64,000 nucleotides of DNA. Source: Ophioceras dolichostomum. Taxonomy: Eukaryota; Ascomycota; Sordariomycetes; Magnaporthales; Ophioceraceae. Location of the stretch: assembly GCA_003049485.1 (NCBI GenBank), contig PYST01000001.1, positions 1 through 64,000 on the forward strand, given 5' to 3'. Of the stretch, positions 45,635-55,503 are shown in pieces (positions within the stretch are counted from its first letter, which is position 1; each line of letters begins with the position of its first letter). A model generated the notes under the pieces. That model did not search any database, was not told where the DNA came from, and was given only the letters and a program-made list of their open reading frames with translations. The position numbers and the translations under genes are program-made.

Positions 45635-47364
45635 CGCTTATTTGCTGGATGTTGACTCTGGAGCTTCTGTGGCGTATATAAAGTGATTGAGTCAGACTCA
45701 ACGAAAGAACCAACCAACCCCACTTCTGGGTCGCTTTTGACGGCTTCCTTTGCTTTTGCTCGAAGGAACATGCCAATTATAATCAGCGTCCCGAAATATA
45801 CCTTGGAAAATCAAGGCCTTACCTGTATCAGACTTGTAAAGAGAAACAGATGAGTTCGTGTTCTAAGCCTTAAGAAGGCTCAAGCCCAAACTTGGACGAC
45901 CGTATTGAAGGAACTCTAAACCGTCTAAATACACCCTATCACCTCCACCCACTCATGCCCGTTGCTTACGGGGCAAAGCCTCCGGACGTAAATGGTTCAG
46001 AAGGATGAAACGGCCGATAAATTTTGACGGGAAACAAGAGGCATTTCTCTTCCTAGCATGATAGCTGTAGCCGCCGCCGCTTCTTTCACAACACGCGTCC
46101 CGTCCAGCTTGGGAAGTTGGAGCCATACCTACGCATCAGGCACGAATAGGTGCCCAGGCTTTACGCTCTCCTAGAGCACGGCTCCGATTGTCAATGTCAA
46201 AACTAAATGGCAATCGCTGGTAGCTTTTGAGGCGGCTGGACTTGGTCTACAATAGAAGAGAGAAATGAAGCACAAGTGAGAGGGGTTGGAGGGGCAGTCA
46301 ATATGGTGTCGTCATAGCTCAAGTGTTGGGATGCAGGAGCGGGCCAATCAGGGGCCGTCTTACGCTCGGGCTGTCTGTCAACTCCACTAAAGCTTCAACT
46401 GCAGGCATTGCCATTCCGTAACCGTAACACACTCGAGCCTATGTTTGCTCGTGAGGTGGTACGTTAGCTGCAGAGGCCGGCCGGAGTATCGTGCGTGTTC
46501 ATCTTCTGGGAATCTTCGCTTTGATTATTTGCCTGACCAGCTCACGGCGAACCTGATGAGGGGGGAATTTCTTCCTCCGGATCATCAATGGGGGCTGCTA
46601 TGGGGTTTCATTGGTGATTGCAGCCATCAGGGGCAGCTCGACCACGAAATCTCCCCTGTCCAACCCATCCATGAGTGAGCCGCATCAACAATGTTGTCGT
46701 TGCGTAAGACGGGATGCCAAGGTATTAGGTAGGTGTGTGGTGTACGTACTCCGTTCGCCTCGTGAGGACGAGGATGGACGATGGACGGGGGCATGAGCTC
46801 GAAGGGGGAACATCTGCAGCCACTGTCACTCTCACTCCCTGGTGAGTACCCTCTACCTACCATGGCAACTATCGGTTACTCCCTCATCCCATCAAGCATT
46901 GCGCGACCCGCCGCCACCGACACGGCAACAAACTTGGCAACAATATTTCGTTCCCGGAGTGGTCCAGCCAGTGAAGGGCAAGCTTTCCCAGATCTACTGT
47001 GTAATTGGTGCGTGATACACCGTGGGCCGCCAGTTCCGTCTGGTGACCTCTCTCCACACACATCCATGCTTCCACGGCGATCGACCTCCCAGCTTCCCCG
47101 CAGACCTCAAAGCGCATGCATACCCGCCACGCTCTGGACTCTTCCTCCTAGGCTCCCATCCTTTATTAACCTCCCGGCCGGCCCCAGGACGCCCAGCTAA
47201 AACAAACTACTTCTTTGGATACTAGATCCAGCCACCAGCCTGCTGAAATACCGTTCCGTGCCCGTTGTGACGTGACGAATACTATCTTGGTTCCCAATTC
47301 CTCCTCCTCCACCACAAGTCTACCAGGGAAGTAATTCCTCTGTGGGCATCTTTCATCAGCAAAT
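45635..47364. other. Intergenic, no gene recognised
   Basis: Short frames only, none over 140 codons. No domains seen. Confidence 0.6.
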
Positions 47365-48479
47365 ATGGATCGTTGGAACAACAGTGAGTAGATCCCCCGC
47401 CATCGCGGCAACTTATGAGAATCACACCACCTCCCACATCTGAAATGCCTAGGAGCCAGTTCAGCCCTACTGACTGGAGCCTCGCCTCCGCCTCCGCCTC
47501 CGCCTCCGTCCCAGTCAACCCCTTCCGCAAGAGGGACACCCACAGCCCGGGCGCCGTGATCACATACAAGATCCTGACGATCGTCTCGTGGCTGCTCTCG
47601 GTCCTCACCACGCTCTTCTACACCTTCAACGACGCCCACGACGGCCACCACATCCGCCGCCGCATCTGGGACGTCAACGACCTCTACCTCACCGGCTTCC
47701 GGCTCGACCACCTGATCACGTCGCTCTACTTCCTCTTCCTCTTCGTCCTCCAGCTGGGCTACATCAGCTTCCTCTTCTCTAACGACGTCGACCGCAAGAA
47801 CGCCGCCTGCGCCGTGGGCTCGCACTTCATCCTCAACAACTTGCTCCACTTCGCCTTCGTCCTCCTGCTGGTTAATTACTTGTTCGTCTGGGCCGAGGTC
47901 GTGCTGGTGATCAACTTCTTCAACCTCACGTCGCTCTACTTCCGCCACAACAGCTACCCGCGCTTCATCCACCTGCCCGTAGTGTCCGGCCCGCTGGCAT
48001 GGACCTTCGTGGCCATATACTGGACGGGGGCGATGATGGTGCCGCACCCGGACACGCTCGTGGCCCGCATCTTTGCAAACATCTTCGTCTGGTCCATCCT
48101 CGGCTATGGCGGCTTCTTCCTCGTCGTCTACAAAGTCAGTAGATCCCCCCACGAGTAGATTCCAGTCTCTATAAATGTCCCTTCTCGAGGCAAAGCCCCC
48201 AAGCTAACACTTATCTTTCCGAACCCACCACCACCCTCCTCGCCCCAGGACTACACAATGGGCTTCTCACTCAGCGTTCTGGCCGCCTCCCTCGGCGTAG
48301 CCCAGTTCTTCCGCCAGGTCATCGCCCTGCAGTGGATCTTTGCTTTCAGCATCATGGGCACCCTGTTCGTCCTGTCGCTCGCCATCGCTGTGCCGCACTG
48401 GACCGGCAGGGACTACCGTTGGCGCCGCGAGCAGCCTCCTCCCCAAGACACGGAGCGCGCTCCCCTCCTCCACGACTAG
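47365..48479 (+). CDS. Multi-pass membrane protein, DUF1774-like
   Basis: Three-exon model: 47365-47387, 47453-48134 and 48249-48479. The N-terminus is MDRWNNSE, followed by an Ala/Ser run and NPFRKRDTHSPGAVITYK. At least six hydrophobic segments follow, including ILTIVSWLLSVLTTLFYTF, ITSLYFLFLFVLQLGYISF, FAFVLLLVNYLFVWAEVVLV, LAWTFVAIYWTGAMMV, and two in the last exon. Between them are conserved-looking blocks (NDVDRKNAACAVGSHFILNN, LYFRHNSYPRFIHLPVVSGP) that I associate with the fungal DUF1774 family, of unknown function. The tail ends ERAPLLHD. Two points are uncertain. The better-looking donor GTGAGT at 47384 puts exon 2 out of frame, so the GTAGAT at 47388 is used here, and initiation at 47445 within exon 2 is the alternative. 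Intron 2 uses the less common donor GTCAGT. Confidence 0.8.
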
Positions 48480-49175
48480 GTCGTTCATGGATGGACAGTT
48501 TAAAGGCGGCTGAAGGAGGAAGAAAAAAGAGGGAGATATGAAGGGTGCGAACCATGGGTTTCTCTTTTGTTCGTGAAGCAATCCCGGGGAAACGAGGAGA
48601 ACGATACGCTCACTTCCCCCCGTCCGTGTTATCTTCTACACACTTTTTGCCTGGTGACCCCTCCAGATAGGAGGGAGCTAATGTTTTGTCTACCTACCAC
48701 TTCTTCTCTCGTTACCGCATATTGCGTTTAGTTCTAAGAAAGGTAAGTTCCGAAAAGCACAAAAAAGCAAGGGCAAAAAAGTTGGCCATGTTTCATGGCC
48801 CGACCCCTTTCTTGGGGGGGCAGTAAAAGGTTTTGATTTTTTGCCTCCAGATTGTAATCAGATGGTATTGCTCTTCCTCCTGAGGGAGGACACTCCTCAT
48901 GAGGCTTGTAGATATGAACTAAGAGAAAAGTAGTTCACTCATACAATGCGTTTCAGCTAATGTAGCTAGAATACGATCATAGCCCGCGGCCAGGTCGTGC
49001 TGCCTATGACGTAATTGAAGGTTAGGCCAAGGAGGTTAAGTCGGTCGGTATCTTATCGTGTAGCTCTCCACTCGAGCTAACGACCTCCGACCCATAGGAT
49101 CGCCAATTGAAACCACGACAAAAATGTCCAGGTGAAGCGAGCAAGCAAGCAAGCGAGAGCGCCCACCCGCCCGTC
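48480..49175. other. Intergenic
   Basis: 3' region of the membrane-protein gene and promoter of the next, both on the plus strand. A-rich around 48760-48780. No gene seen. Confidence 0.6.
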
Positions 49176-49904
49176 ATGTCCGTCCTCCCTTTCCCCTTCC
49201 CAATATCTCTCGGGACGGACATCTGCAGCATCGCGCGCGTCAGCCGTATAATGAGCTCGTCAGCCAGCCGTCGCGATGCTTTCATCCGGCGCGTTCTTGT
49301 GCCTGCGGAGCGGCCCCGCGTGTCGTCTCTTCTTTCTTCTGTATCAGAGGGAACAATAAGCACAGGGAAAGGGTTAGGGTCGGCGGTGCAGGTGCCACCT
49401 GTCGCGGCGGATCGGGTGCGGAAGGCTTCGGAGTTCATGGCTGGTCGGTACGTTCGTTCTTTTTTGCTTGCTAGCAGGCAGGCTTTCGAGTGGGAAAGAT
49501 AGCGACAGACACAAAAAGGGACCTCGGGGAAGAAGAAAAGAACAATGCTGACATTTAAAACGACGGAACCCACCACCACCACCCATAGGTTCGCGGCCAA
49601 GGAAGCCGTGATCAAAGCCCATCCGCACCTCAGACTCACCTTCCACGATATCTCCATCATGGCCAAGCCGAAGACGACGACACCATACACGACGACCTCC
49701 ACGGACAACACCGCTGACCTGCCGCCTCGCGCCGGGGCGCCGGTTGCGATTATCCAGACCAACGGCTGTGGCAGCGGCGGCCAAGGCCAAGAAGCGCTGA
49801 TTAGCATCAGTCATGACGGGGAGTACGCCACCGCCGTATGCCTGGGTTTTCGACCAGCAACACCGGGCTCGAGCGGCGGCGGCGGCGATCCGGCTGGGGG
49901 ATGA
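49176..49904 (+). CDS. Mitochondrial-type holo-[acyl-carrier-protein] synthase (4'-phosphopantetheinyl transferase)
   Basis: Exons 49176-49447 and 49589-49904 encode 195 residues. The 141-bp intron (GTACGT...TAG) interrupts a conserved Arg-Phe and the join restores it. The N-terminal motif is PISLGTDICSIARVSRI, whose Asp binds the metal. The second motif, KASEFMAGRFAAKEAVIKAH, spans the join and carries the catalytic Glu. ISISHDGEYATAVCLGF is the third family motif. This is the AcpS/ACPS fold that moves phosphopantetheine from CoA to a serine of acyl carrier protein. Fungal single-domain versions (yeast Ppt2 type) serve mitochondrial type II fatty-acid synthesis. Two insertions, one Ser-rich (after RRVLVPAERPR) and one Thr-rich (KPKTTTPYTTTSTD), enlarge it relative to bacterial AcpS. 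The upstream frame stays open to 49107, but the chosen Met sits just before the fold. Confidence 0.88.
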
Positions 49905-50588
49905 ACGAGGGAGAGCTGGCTGATGAGCGAGTCGAACAACCATTTTTCTGTCATCGCCTATCTGTCTGCTCTGTGGTCGCGCAACATCGCAACGGCATCC
50001 TTCCCGATTGTGGATGGGTACCTATTAAACAAATCGCCGCACTTGACAATATCGAGGTAGCTAGGTACCTACCAGCTACTAGGGCAAAGCGGGGTCCGGG
50101 ACAGAGTGTCTCAGCGAACGCTACAGTATCGACGCATCCAGGTTGCAAACCGGGGATGGGCCTTTGAAGAGTCACCTCTCTCTGTGTATTCCGGGAATGG
50201 ACATGATACGTCTGGCCCCAGAGGCTTTGCTGCTGAAGGAATGGACGACCTGCCAGAAAGGAGCACCAGGAAGAGTCTCGATGATCGAATCGGGGAGTTC
50301 CCCAAATCATGTCTGGGTAGAGTGGGAGGTTTGTCAACGGCGAATGGCTTAGTGGCACCTCTATATTCCTCGACTGCGTCCTCAAGCTAAACCAGACGGT
50401 CCTCCATGGCGGCTTCGCTGAAGAGGCTGGACAGGATCGAGTCGCAACAAGGCCTTACAATCTAATTCAATTATCTCGGCCAACATGCGTCACCGCAGTG
50501 GTAATTACAATAAAGTTAAGATGCCTTTAAGATACCTGAGGTATCCCTCATCGGTTGTTCCCGTAAATAAACTCGACATCTCAATGAA
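49905..50588. other. Intergenic, convergent 3' ends
   Basis: Between the plus-strand synthase and the minus-strand SET gene. Short overlapping frames on both strands, none with a domain. Confidence 0.6.
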
Positions 50589-52088
50589 TCACCACCAATT
50601 ATCACGACTCTCATCCCCCAAATTCTCAAGGAACAGCTCAACAGTGCGGACATCCGTCGAGCGCTCGTCCACGAACCTCAGAATAGCCAGCTGCTTCTCG
50701 GCCCAAGCCCGAGCCGACGCCGCATCCCCCAGCCGCAGCGACAACTCCGACGCGAAGCGGTACGCCGTGACCAGGTGGTCCGCCATGCCCACCCCCCTGC
50801 CGTCGTCCTCTTCCTCGAGCAGCCGCACCAGCTCTAGCGCCCGGCCCAGCAGGTCCGCGTGCTTCTCCGCGGGGCTGCCGTAGCTGTATCCTGTCTTTAC
50901 CGCGGGCCCGCCTGCGCCGAACCTGCTCCCTGCCGAGAGCTCGTCGAGCAGCTCTCCCATTCGGCGGCGTCTGACGTCGTCGTCGCCGTCGTAGTCTCCT
51001 ACTGGAGACTTCTTGCGCTTCTCTTCCTCCTCCCTACGACACATGCTGCACCCGCACTCAAACCCCAGAGTGCGCAACGCCGCCCGCCGCTCCGCGCCGG
51101 TCTTCAGCAGCGGCACGTAGCTGACCTCGATCTCCTCGCCGGCCTCGATGTCTCTCAGCGCCCAGACGACCATGCGCCCACCACGCCCAGTTCTTCCTCC
51201 GTCATCCCCCTTCTCCTTCTCCCCAACCCTCACAACCCACGTATGCGCCGCGTTCGGCCGACACGAGTGGTTGACGCGCGCAGCACGCGGGAACATGCCC
51301 CAGCGCCGCCCACCGTCGATGGCGTACAGGTTCGTGCGGAAGATGGCCAGGTCCTTGTCGCGCTGGCTTTGCCTTTGCCTTTGCTTCCCGCTGCCTGCGT
51401 GGCCTGCATGGCCTGCTGCTGCCGCGACCGCCGCGCTGCTGCTGCTGCTGCTGCTGTGCTGGTCGTGGCACGCCCTGTGCGCCGCGCGCCCCTCCGGCCC
51501 CACCGCCGCCAGCGCGGCCTCGACTCGGCGAGCGAGCTCCGCCGTCGAGTAGCCTCCACCCATGTGTTGGGGTAGCGGCGGCGGCGGCGCGATGGCGAAG
51601 AGGGGCGGCTCGACGATGATGCGCGCGCCGCGGGGGATGGGGCGCGTTGCGAATATGCCGAGGCCTCTGCCTGGTGAGGAGGGGCGGAGCTCCCATGGCG
51701 GCGTCGAGGAGGGGGAGGCGGATCCGTCGTCGTTGTGGTGGTTGTGGTTATCGGCACCGGCACCGGGCTGTTGTTTCTCCGTCGTCGCTGCGCGGACGTT
51801 CTGTGGACCATCGTCGTGAGGAAAGACTAGGGCTTCTTCCCTTGAACGCTGCGATGCTGCCGCTGTTGCGGCCGCTATCGCGTGGCACTGCTCGGCCGCA
51901 CCCACGGCCTCCTCGGCCAAGATAGCCCCGAGCAGTGTCTGAGGTGATGGGCAGGCCTGGATGGGCTCTGTGTGGCGGTTGTCTGAGACTGCTGCTGCTA
52001 CCAGGAAGGACAGAAACAGTACCACCACCGTCCAGTGTTGTGCCCCCCTCCTAGTGGTGGCGGGAGCCATCGTCGTGAAGTACTTCAT
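50589..52088 (-). CDS. SET-domain protein with predicted signal peptide
   Basis: Single exon, 499 residues. An N-terminal hydrophobic stretch (WTVVVLFLSFLVAAAVS, about 19-35) looks like a signal peptide or anchor. A divergent linker of about 90 residues is followed by a SET fold split by insertions: SPGRGLGIFATRPIPRGARI (about 138-156), NHSCRPNAAH (273-282), GEEIEVSYVP (317-326), and the post-SET cysteine cluster FECGCSMC (343-350). The C-terminus holds helical, TPR-like repeats (YRFASELSLRLGDAASARAWAEKQ). These are the S-adenosylmethionine- and substrate-binding motifs of lysine methyltransferases, in the SMYD-like order but without the MYND finger. A His/Ser/Ala low-complexity insertion lies at 205-245. 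The signal peptide is unusual for a methyltransferase family best known from nuclei. It may act in the secretory pathway or be exported. Confidence 0.87.
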   Translation of the reverse strand: MKYFTTMAPATTRRGAQHWTVVVLFLSFLVAAAVSDNRHTEPIQACPSPQTLLGAILAEEAVGAAEQCHAIAAATAAASQRSREEALVFPHDDGPQNVRAATTEKQQPGAGADNHNHHNDDGSASPSSTPPWELRPSSPGRGLGIFATRPIPRGARIIVEPPLFAIAPPPPLPQHMGGGYSTAELARRVEAALAAVGPEGRAAHRACHDQHSSSSSSSAAVAAAAGHAGHAGSGKQRQRQSQRDKDLAIFRTNLYAIDGGRRWGMFPRAARVNHSCRPNAAHTWVVRVGEKEKGDDGGRTGRGGRMVVWALRDIEAGEEIEVSYVPLLKTGAERRAALRTLGFECGCSMCRREEEEKRKKSPVGDYDGDDDVRRRRMGELLDELSAGSRFGAGGPAVKTGYSYGSPAEKHADLLGRALELVRLLEEEDDGRGVGMADHLVTAYRFASELSLRLGDAASARAWAEKQLAILRFVDERSTDVRTVELFLENLGDESRDNWW

Positions 52089-53400
52089 GCGGCGACTATG
52101 CTAAGGTGCTGCTGTAAAAGCCGCTCCGTAGAGTAAAAAAAATCGAATCAAAACGGCCCTTCCGATGGTCGTGGACTAGCAGCAAGAGAGATCGTTGGGA
52201 CAAAAAAGATACGATGCCAAGGCATGTGCTTGGCTTTATCCGGGACCTCCAATACATATTTTTCCTGCCCAGAAGACAAAAGCCTCCTGGGCATTGTGCC
52301 GCTTTCTTCTTCAGAAGATCGATCGCCGTACCCGTTCAATGGGGTAGGCTGGCAGGCAGGCTGGCTGGGACTCTTGATCGTGTGCGTGCGCCTCGCCGAT
52401 CACGCTTTTGGCGTCTTGTTTTCTCCCCTGGCTGGCTTCCATCTCCCTTCTCCGTTGGACAGACAATGCCGATGCGCGGTAAATCATCCCGAGATCGACA
52501 CGTCTCAGGACGAGACCCAACAAAGCTCCCTTCCTCGATCAACCCCCCTGGCGGGTTGTGGAAAGGGTACCTTGTATGTATTTGAAACAATTCACAACGG
52601 TCTAGTTTCTGAATGGCGCACAGAATCAGAGGAGGACATGTAAGACACCATTTCGCCAGCAGAGCGTGTTGCCATAGGACTTCGTACGAGATGGTTTCTT
52701 TTCTCTTTTTTTCCCCCTGCTTTTTTTTTTCTCTTACATTGACATGATGCACCGAAAAGGGAAACAAAGGGCTAAGTCAGCCATGCGACGCGAGATGTCG
52801 TTGCGAGATGCCAACGAACCGCGCCAGCTGAATGAGGAATGGTCGCGGAGCTTAACGAGACTCCACTTTCAACCTCGATCGTGCTCTTCCTCCTTGACCT
52901 CATAATACATCATCACCACCTTCCAGCGCTAGCGAGGCAAAACTTAGGTGCATTAACCGCAGTTAAATTAGTTTTTTTTTTGGTTGGTGACGATTATATG
53001 ATGGCTATTCGCAATGCTAGCATCTGTCAAGTCCAACGGAAAAATTATGGGAAAATAGATAGACGTATCGGAGGTATCATGAAGTATTCAGATGGGACAC
53101 ACGCTCAGCCCATCGACGCACGTCGCTTTCCAGACAGCCTCACTCCTTCTACCTCGTCTTCCATGCCCTCCGCATAGGTGTAAGTGATTTCTTTCCTTCA
53201 TCTCCCTTCTTTCGCACATGAGACAGCAGAATGCACGTGTAAACCAACGCCCACCGTGGTCTTAGTTTAGGACTGCAGGAGAGAAGAAAGCATGCCTAGG
53301 AAGAGGCCAGGAGTATTAAGAGAACAAGTAGAGCAGCAAAGATGCATGAAGTAGCGAGCCGCAGATCCGCAGTAGCAGACATAGGAGAGAGTAGAGGGTT
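52089..53400. other. Intergenic, no gene recognised
   Basis: Lies between two minus-strand genes and includes the promoter of the SET gene. Only frames of up to 143 codons. T-runs at 52700-52735. Confidence 0.6.
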
Positions 53401-55286
53401 TTAGACGGTCTCGGTCTTGGTCTCGGGCTCGGCCTTCTCGGCGCCGTTGCCGTTGTGGAGGTGGCCCATCTCGGAGGCGAAGGTGGTGGTGGGGACCCAA
53501 GAGGCCGATTTGCGGGGGCTGACCTCCTCCATCATCTTGTCGACCTGCTCCAGCGACAGACCCTTCATCTCGGGCACCAGGAAGTAGGCGAACGTGAGGG
53601 AGAGGCAGCACAGAGAACCCCAGATGAAGAACACCTTGGGTCCGAGGTTGGCGGAACCCGCGCTGCTGCCCACCATGTAGGGGGTGATGACGCCGATGAT
53701 GCAGTTCCAGAACCAGTTGGACGCCGTCGAGATACCGACACCACGGGAGCGGACGGCCAGGGGGAAGGCCTCACCGACGATGACCCAAGCGCCGGGGCCC
53801 CAGGTGGTGGCGAAGAAGGCGATGTTCAGGCAGATGAAGGCGATCATGGCCCGGACGGCGTCCTGGTTGTTCGCCTCCTGGCGGCCGGCCGTCACGCCGA
53901 TGATGGCGACGATGAACTGCATGATGATCATACCGGTGGCGCCGATGAGCAGGATAGCGCGGCGACCGAACTTCTCAATGGTGTAGAACGAGATCGGGGT
54001 GGTGAGCACGTTGACCAGAGTGGTGACCAGCGAGATCAGGAACGGGTCCGAGATGGTGCCCAGCTGCTGGAAGAAGGTCGTGCCGAAGTAGAAGATGAAG
54101 TTGATACCGGTGAGCTGCTGCATCATCTGCAGGCCAGCACCCAGGATGGTCCGGCGCAAGTTGCTGTTGCCCTTGAGGATGGAGCCCTGGAAGCAGGCGA
54201 GCCACGAGCCGACGTACGAGGTCTGGGGAATGGTCTGAAGCTCGTACTCGTGGTTGGCCACGATCTCGGCGAGCTCGTCCTTGATGAAGTCGGAGTCGAT
54301 GGGCTGGCCACGGACAAACGCCAGATCCCTGGCGGCCTCCTCGAGCATACCCTTCTTGACGTGGTAACGGGGAGACTCCGGCAGCAGGAACAGACCGGTG
54401 CCGAGGATGAGGGCCCACAGGAACTGGACGCCGATGGGGATGCGGTACGAGCCCGAATCGGACCTGCCCTGAGTGCCGTAGACGACGCAGTTGGCCAGCA
54501 GGATACCGATCGTGATGCAGAACTGGTAGCCGGAAACCAGCGCACCACGGACCTTGCGGGGAGCAATCTCGGACATGTACAGAATGATGATGGCCGAGAT
54601 GAAACCGACACCCAGGCCGGCAACGAGACGACCGAAGACGAAGAGGACCTCCTGGCTGGTGCTAGCAATCTGCATGATGCAACCGACGCAGAAGATAGCG
54701 CAGCCAGTGATGATGGTGGGCCGACGGCCGATGTGATCAGCGACATCACCACCCTACGCGGGAAATAAACACCGAGTATTTTGTCAGTCTTTCTTCAATT
54801 TACGACGCGCGAACCGTCGCGCGGGAGACCCTTTAGAGAGAGAGGGAAGGGGCCAACCTACAATGAGAGCACCGAAGAATGTACCAGCGGAGAGAATTGA
54901 GGTCATCAGCGACTTCTGGTGATCAGGCAGGACGAAGCTCTCCTTGGGAACGCCGATGGGTAGCTTGGTGCTGTAGTCGTAGTCAATGCCGGTGTAAAGC
55001 GTGATGAAATACGGCATGCCCAGCACGCCGGACATCCAACCCTGTTTTGGTGGAAATAGCCCGCGGTCAGTCAAGTAATACTCTCAAAGTGCTAACCGGA
55101 GCCGCCGAATTGAACGCAGCTAGTCGGTCAATAGGTGGGAGGATCGCGACTTACGGTATCATAGCCAAAGAAGATACCGCCGAACGAGGCGAAGGCGCAG
55201 ATCAGGTAGGCCTTGAAGGTGACGGGGGCCTCGATCCTGGCCAGATCAGCCGTGCCCTGGATCGTCTCGATTCCGCCGCCGCCCAT
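53401..55286 (-). CDS. Hexose/monosaccharide transporter (MFS sugar porter)
   Basis: Exons 55286-55155, 55041-54862 and 54753-53401 encode 554 residues. All joins are in phase 0, with introns of 113 bp (CTGAC branch) and 108 bp. The start, MGGGGIETIQGTADLARIEA, and the first helix ending FASFGGIFFGYDT are typical of fungal glucose/hexose carriers of the Hxt/Rco-3 group. Family motifs are present in order: GGDVADHIGRRPT (loop 2-3), GRLVAGLGVGFISA...YMSEIAPRKVRGAL, PESPRYHVKKG (end of helix 6), QQLTGINFIFYFGTTFFQ (helix 7), GEAFPLAVRSRGVG, and VPEMKGLSLEQVDKMMEE after helix 12. It is a plasma-membrane proton-coupled or facilitative carrier. The exact sugar cannot be told from sequence. The C-terminal tail is short (about 50 residues), so a dedicated long-tail sensor role is less likely. 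A TATATAA element lies about 210 bp upstream. Confidence 0.93.
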
Positions 55287-55496
55287 CTTGCCGGTGTTGG
55301 ACGACGAGGTGTATTGTGGGATGTTTGTGGTCGGGAGACGAGAGGCTTGTTTGGCGTTTGACTGTCAGTGGCGCCTTGGTCGAAAACCTAGAAGAATGGC
55401 AGCCCTTTTAGGGTGGACAGATGACGAGCTCGTGAAGAGGAGGGACGGGAGGAAAGAGAGAGTCAGGCAGTAAGGGTCGAAGGTACGGTGGTGGAC

Positions 55497-55503
55497 TTAT
55501 ATA
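55497..55503 (-). promoter_or_regulatory. TATA-like element upstream of the sugar transporter
   Basis: TATATAA on the minus strand, about 211 bp before the ATG at 55286. Assigned from motif and position. Confidence 0.4.

Noticed and set aside
53455..54768. 437-codon plus-strand frame
   Set aside because: Exactly antisense to the sugar-transporter exon, very rich in Asp/Glu/Gly, and explained by its codon bias.
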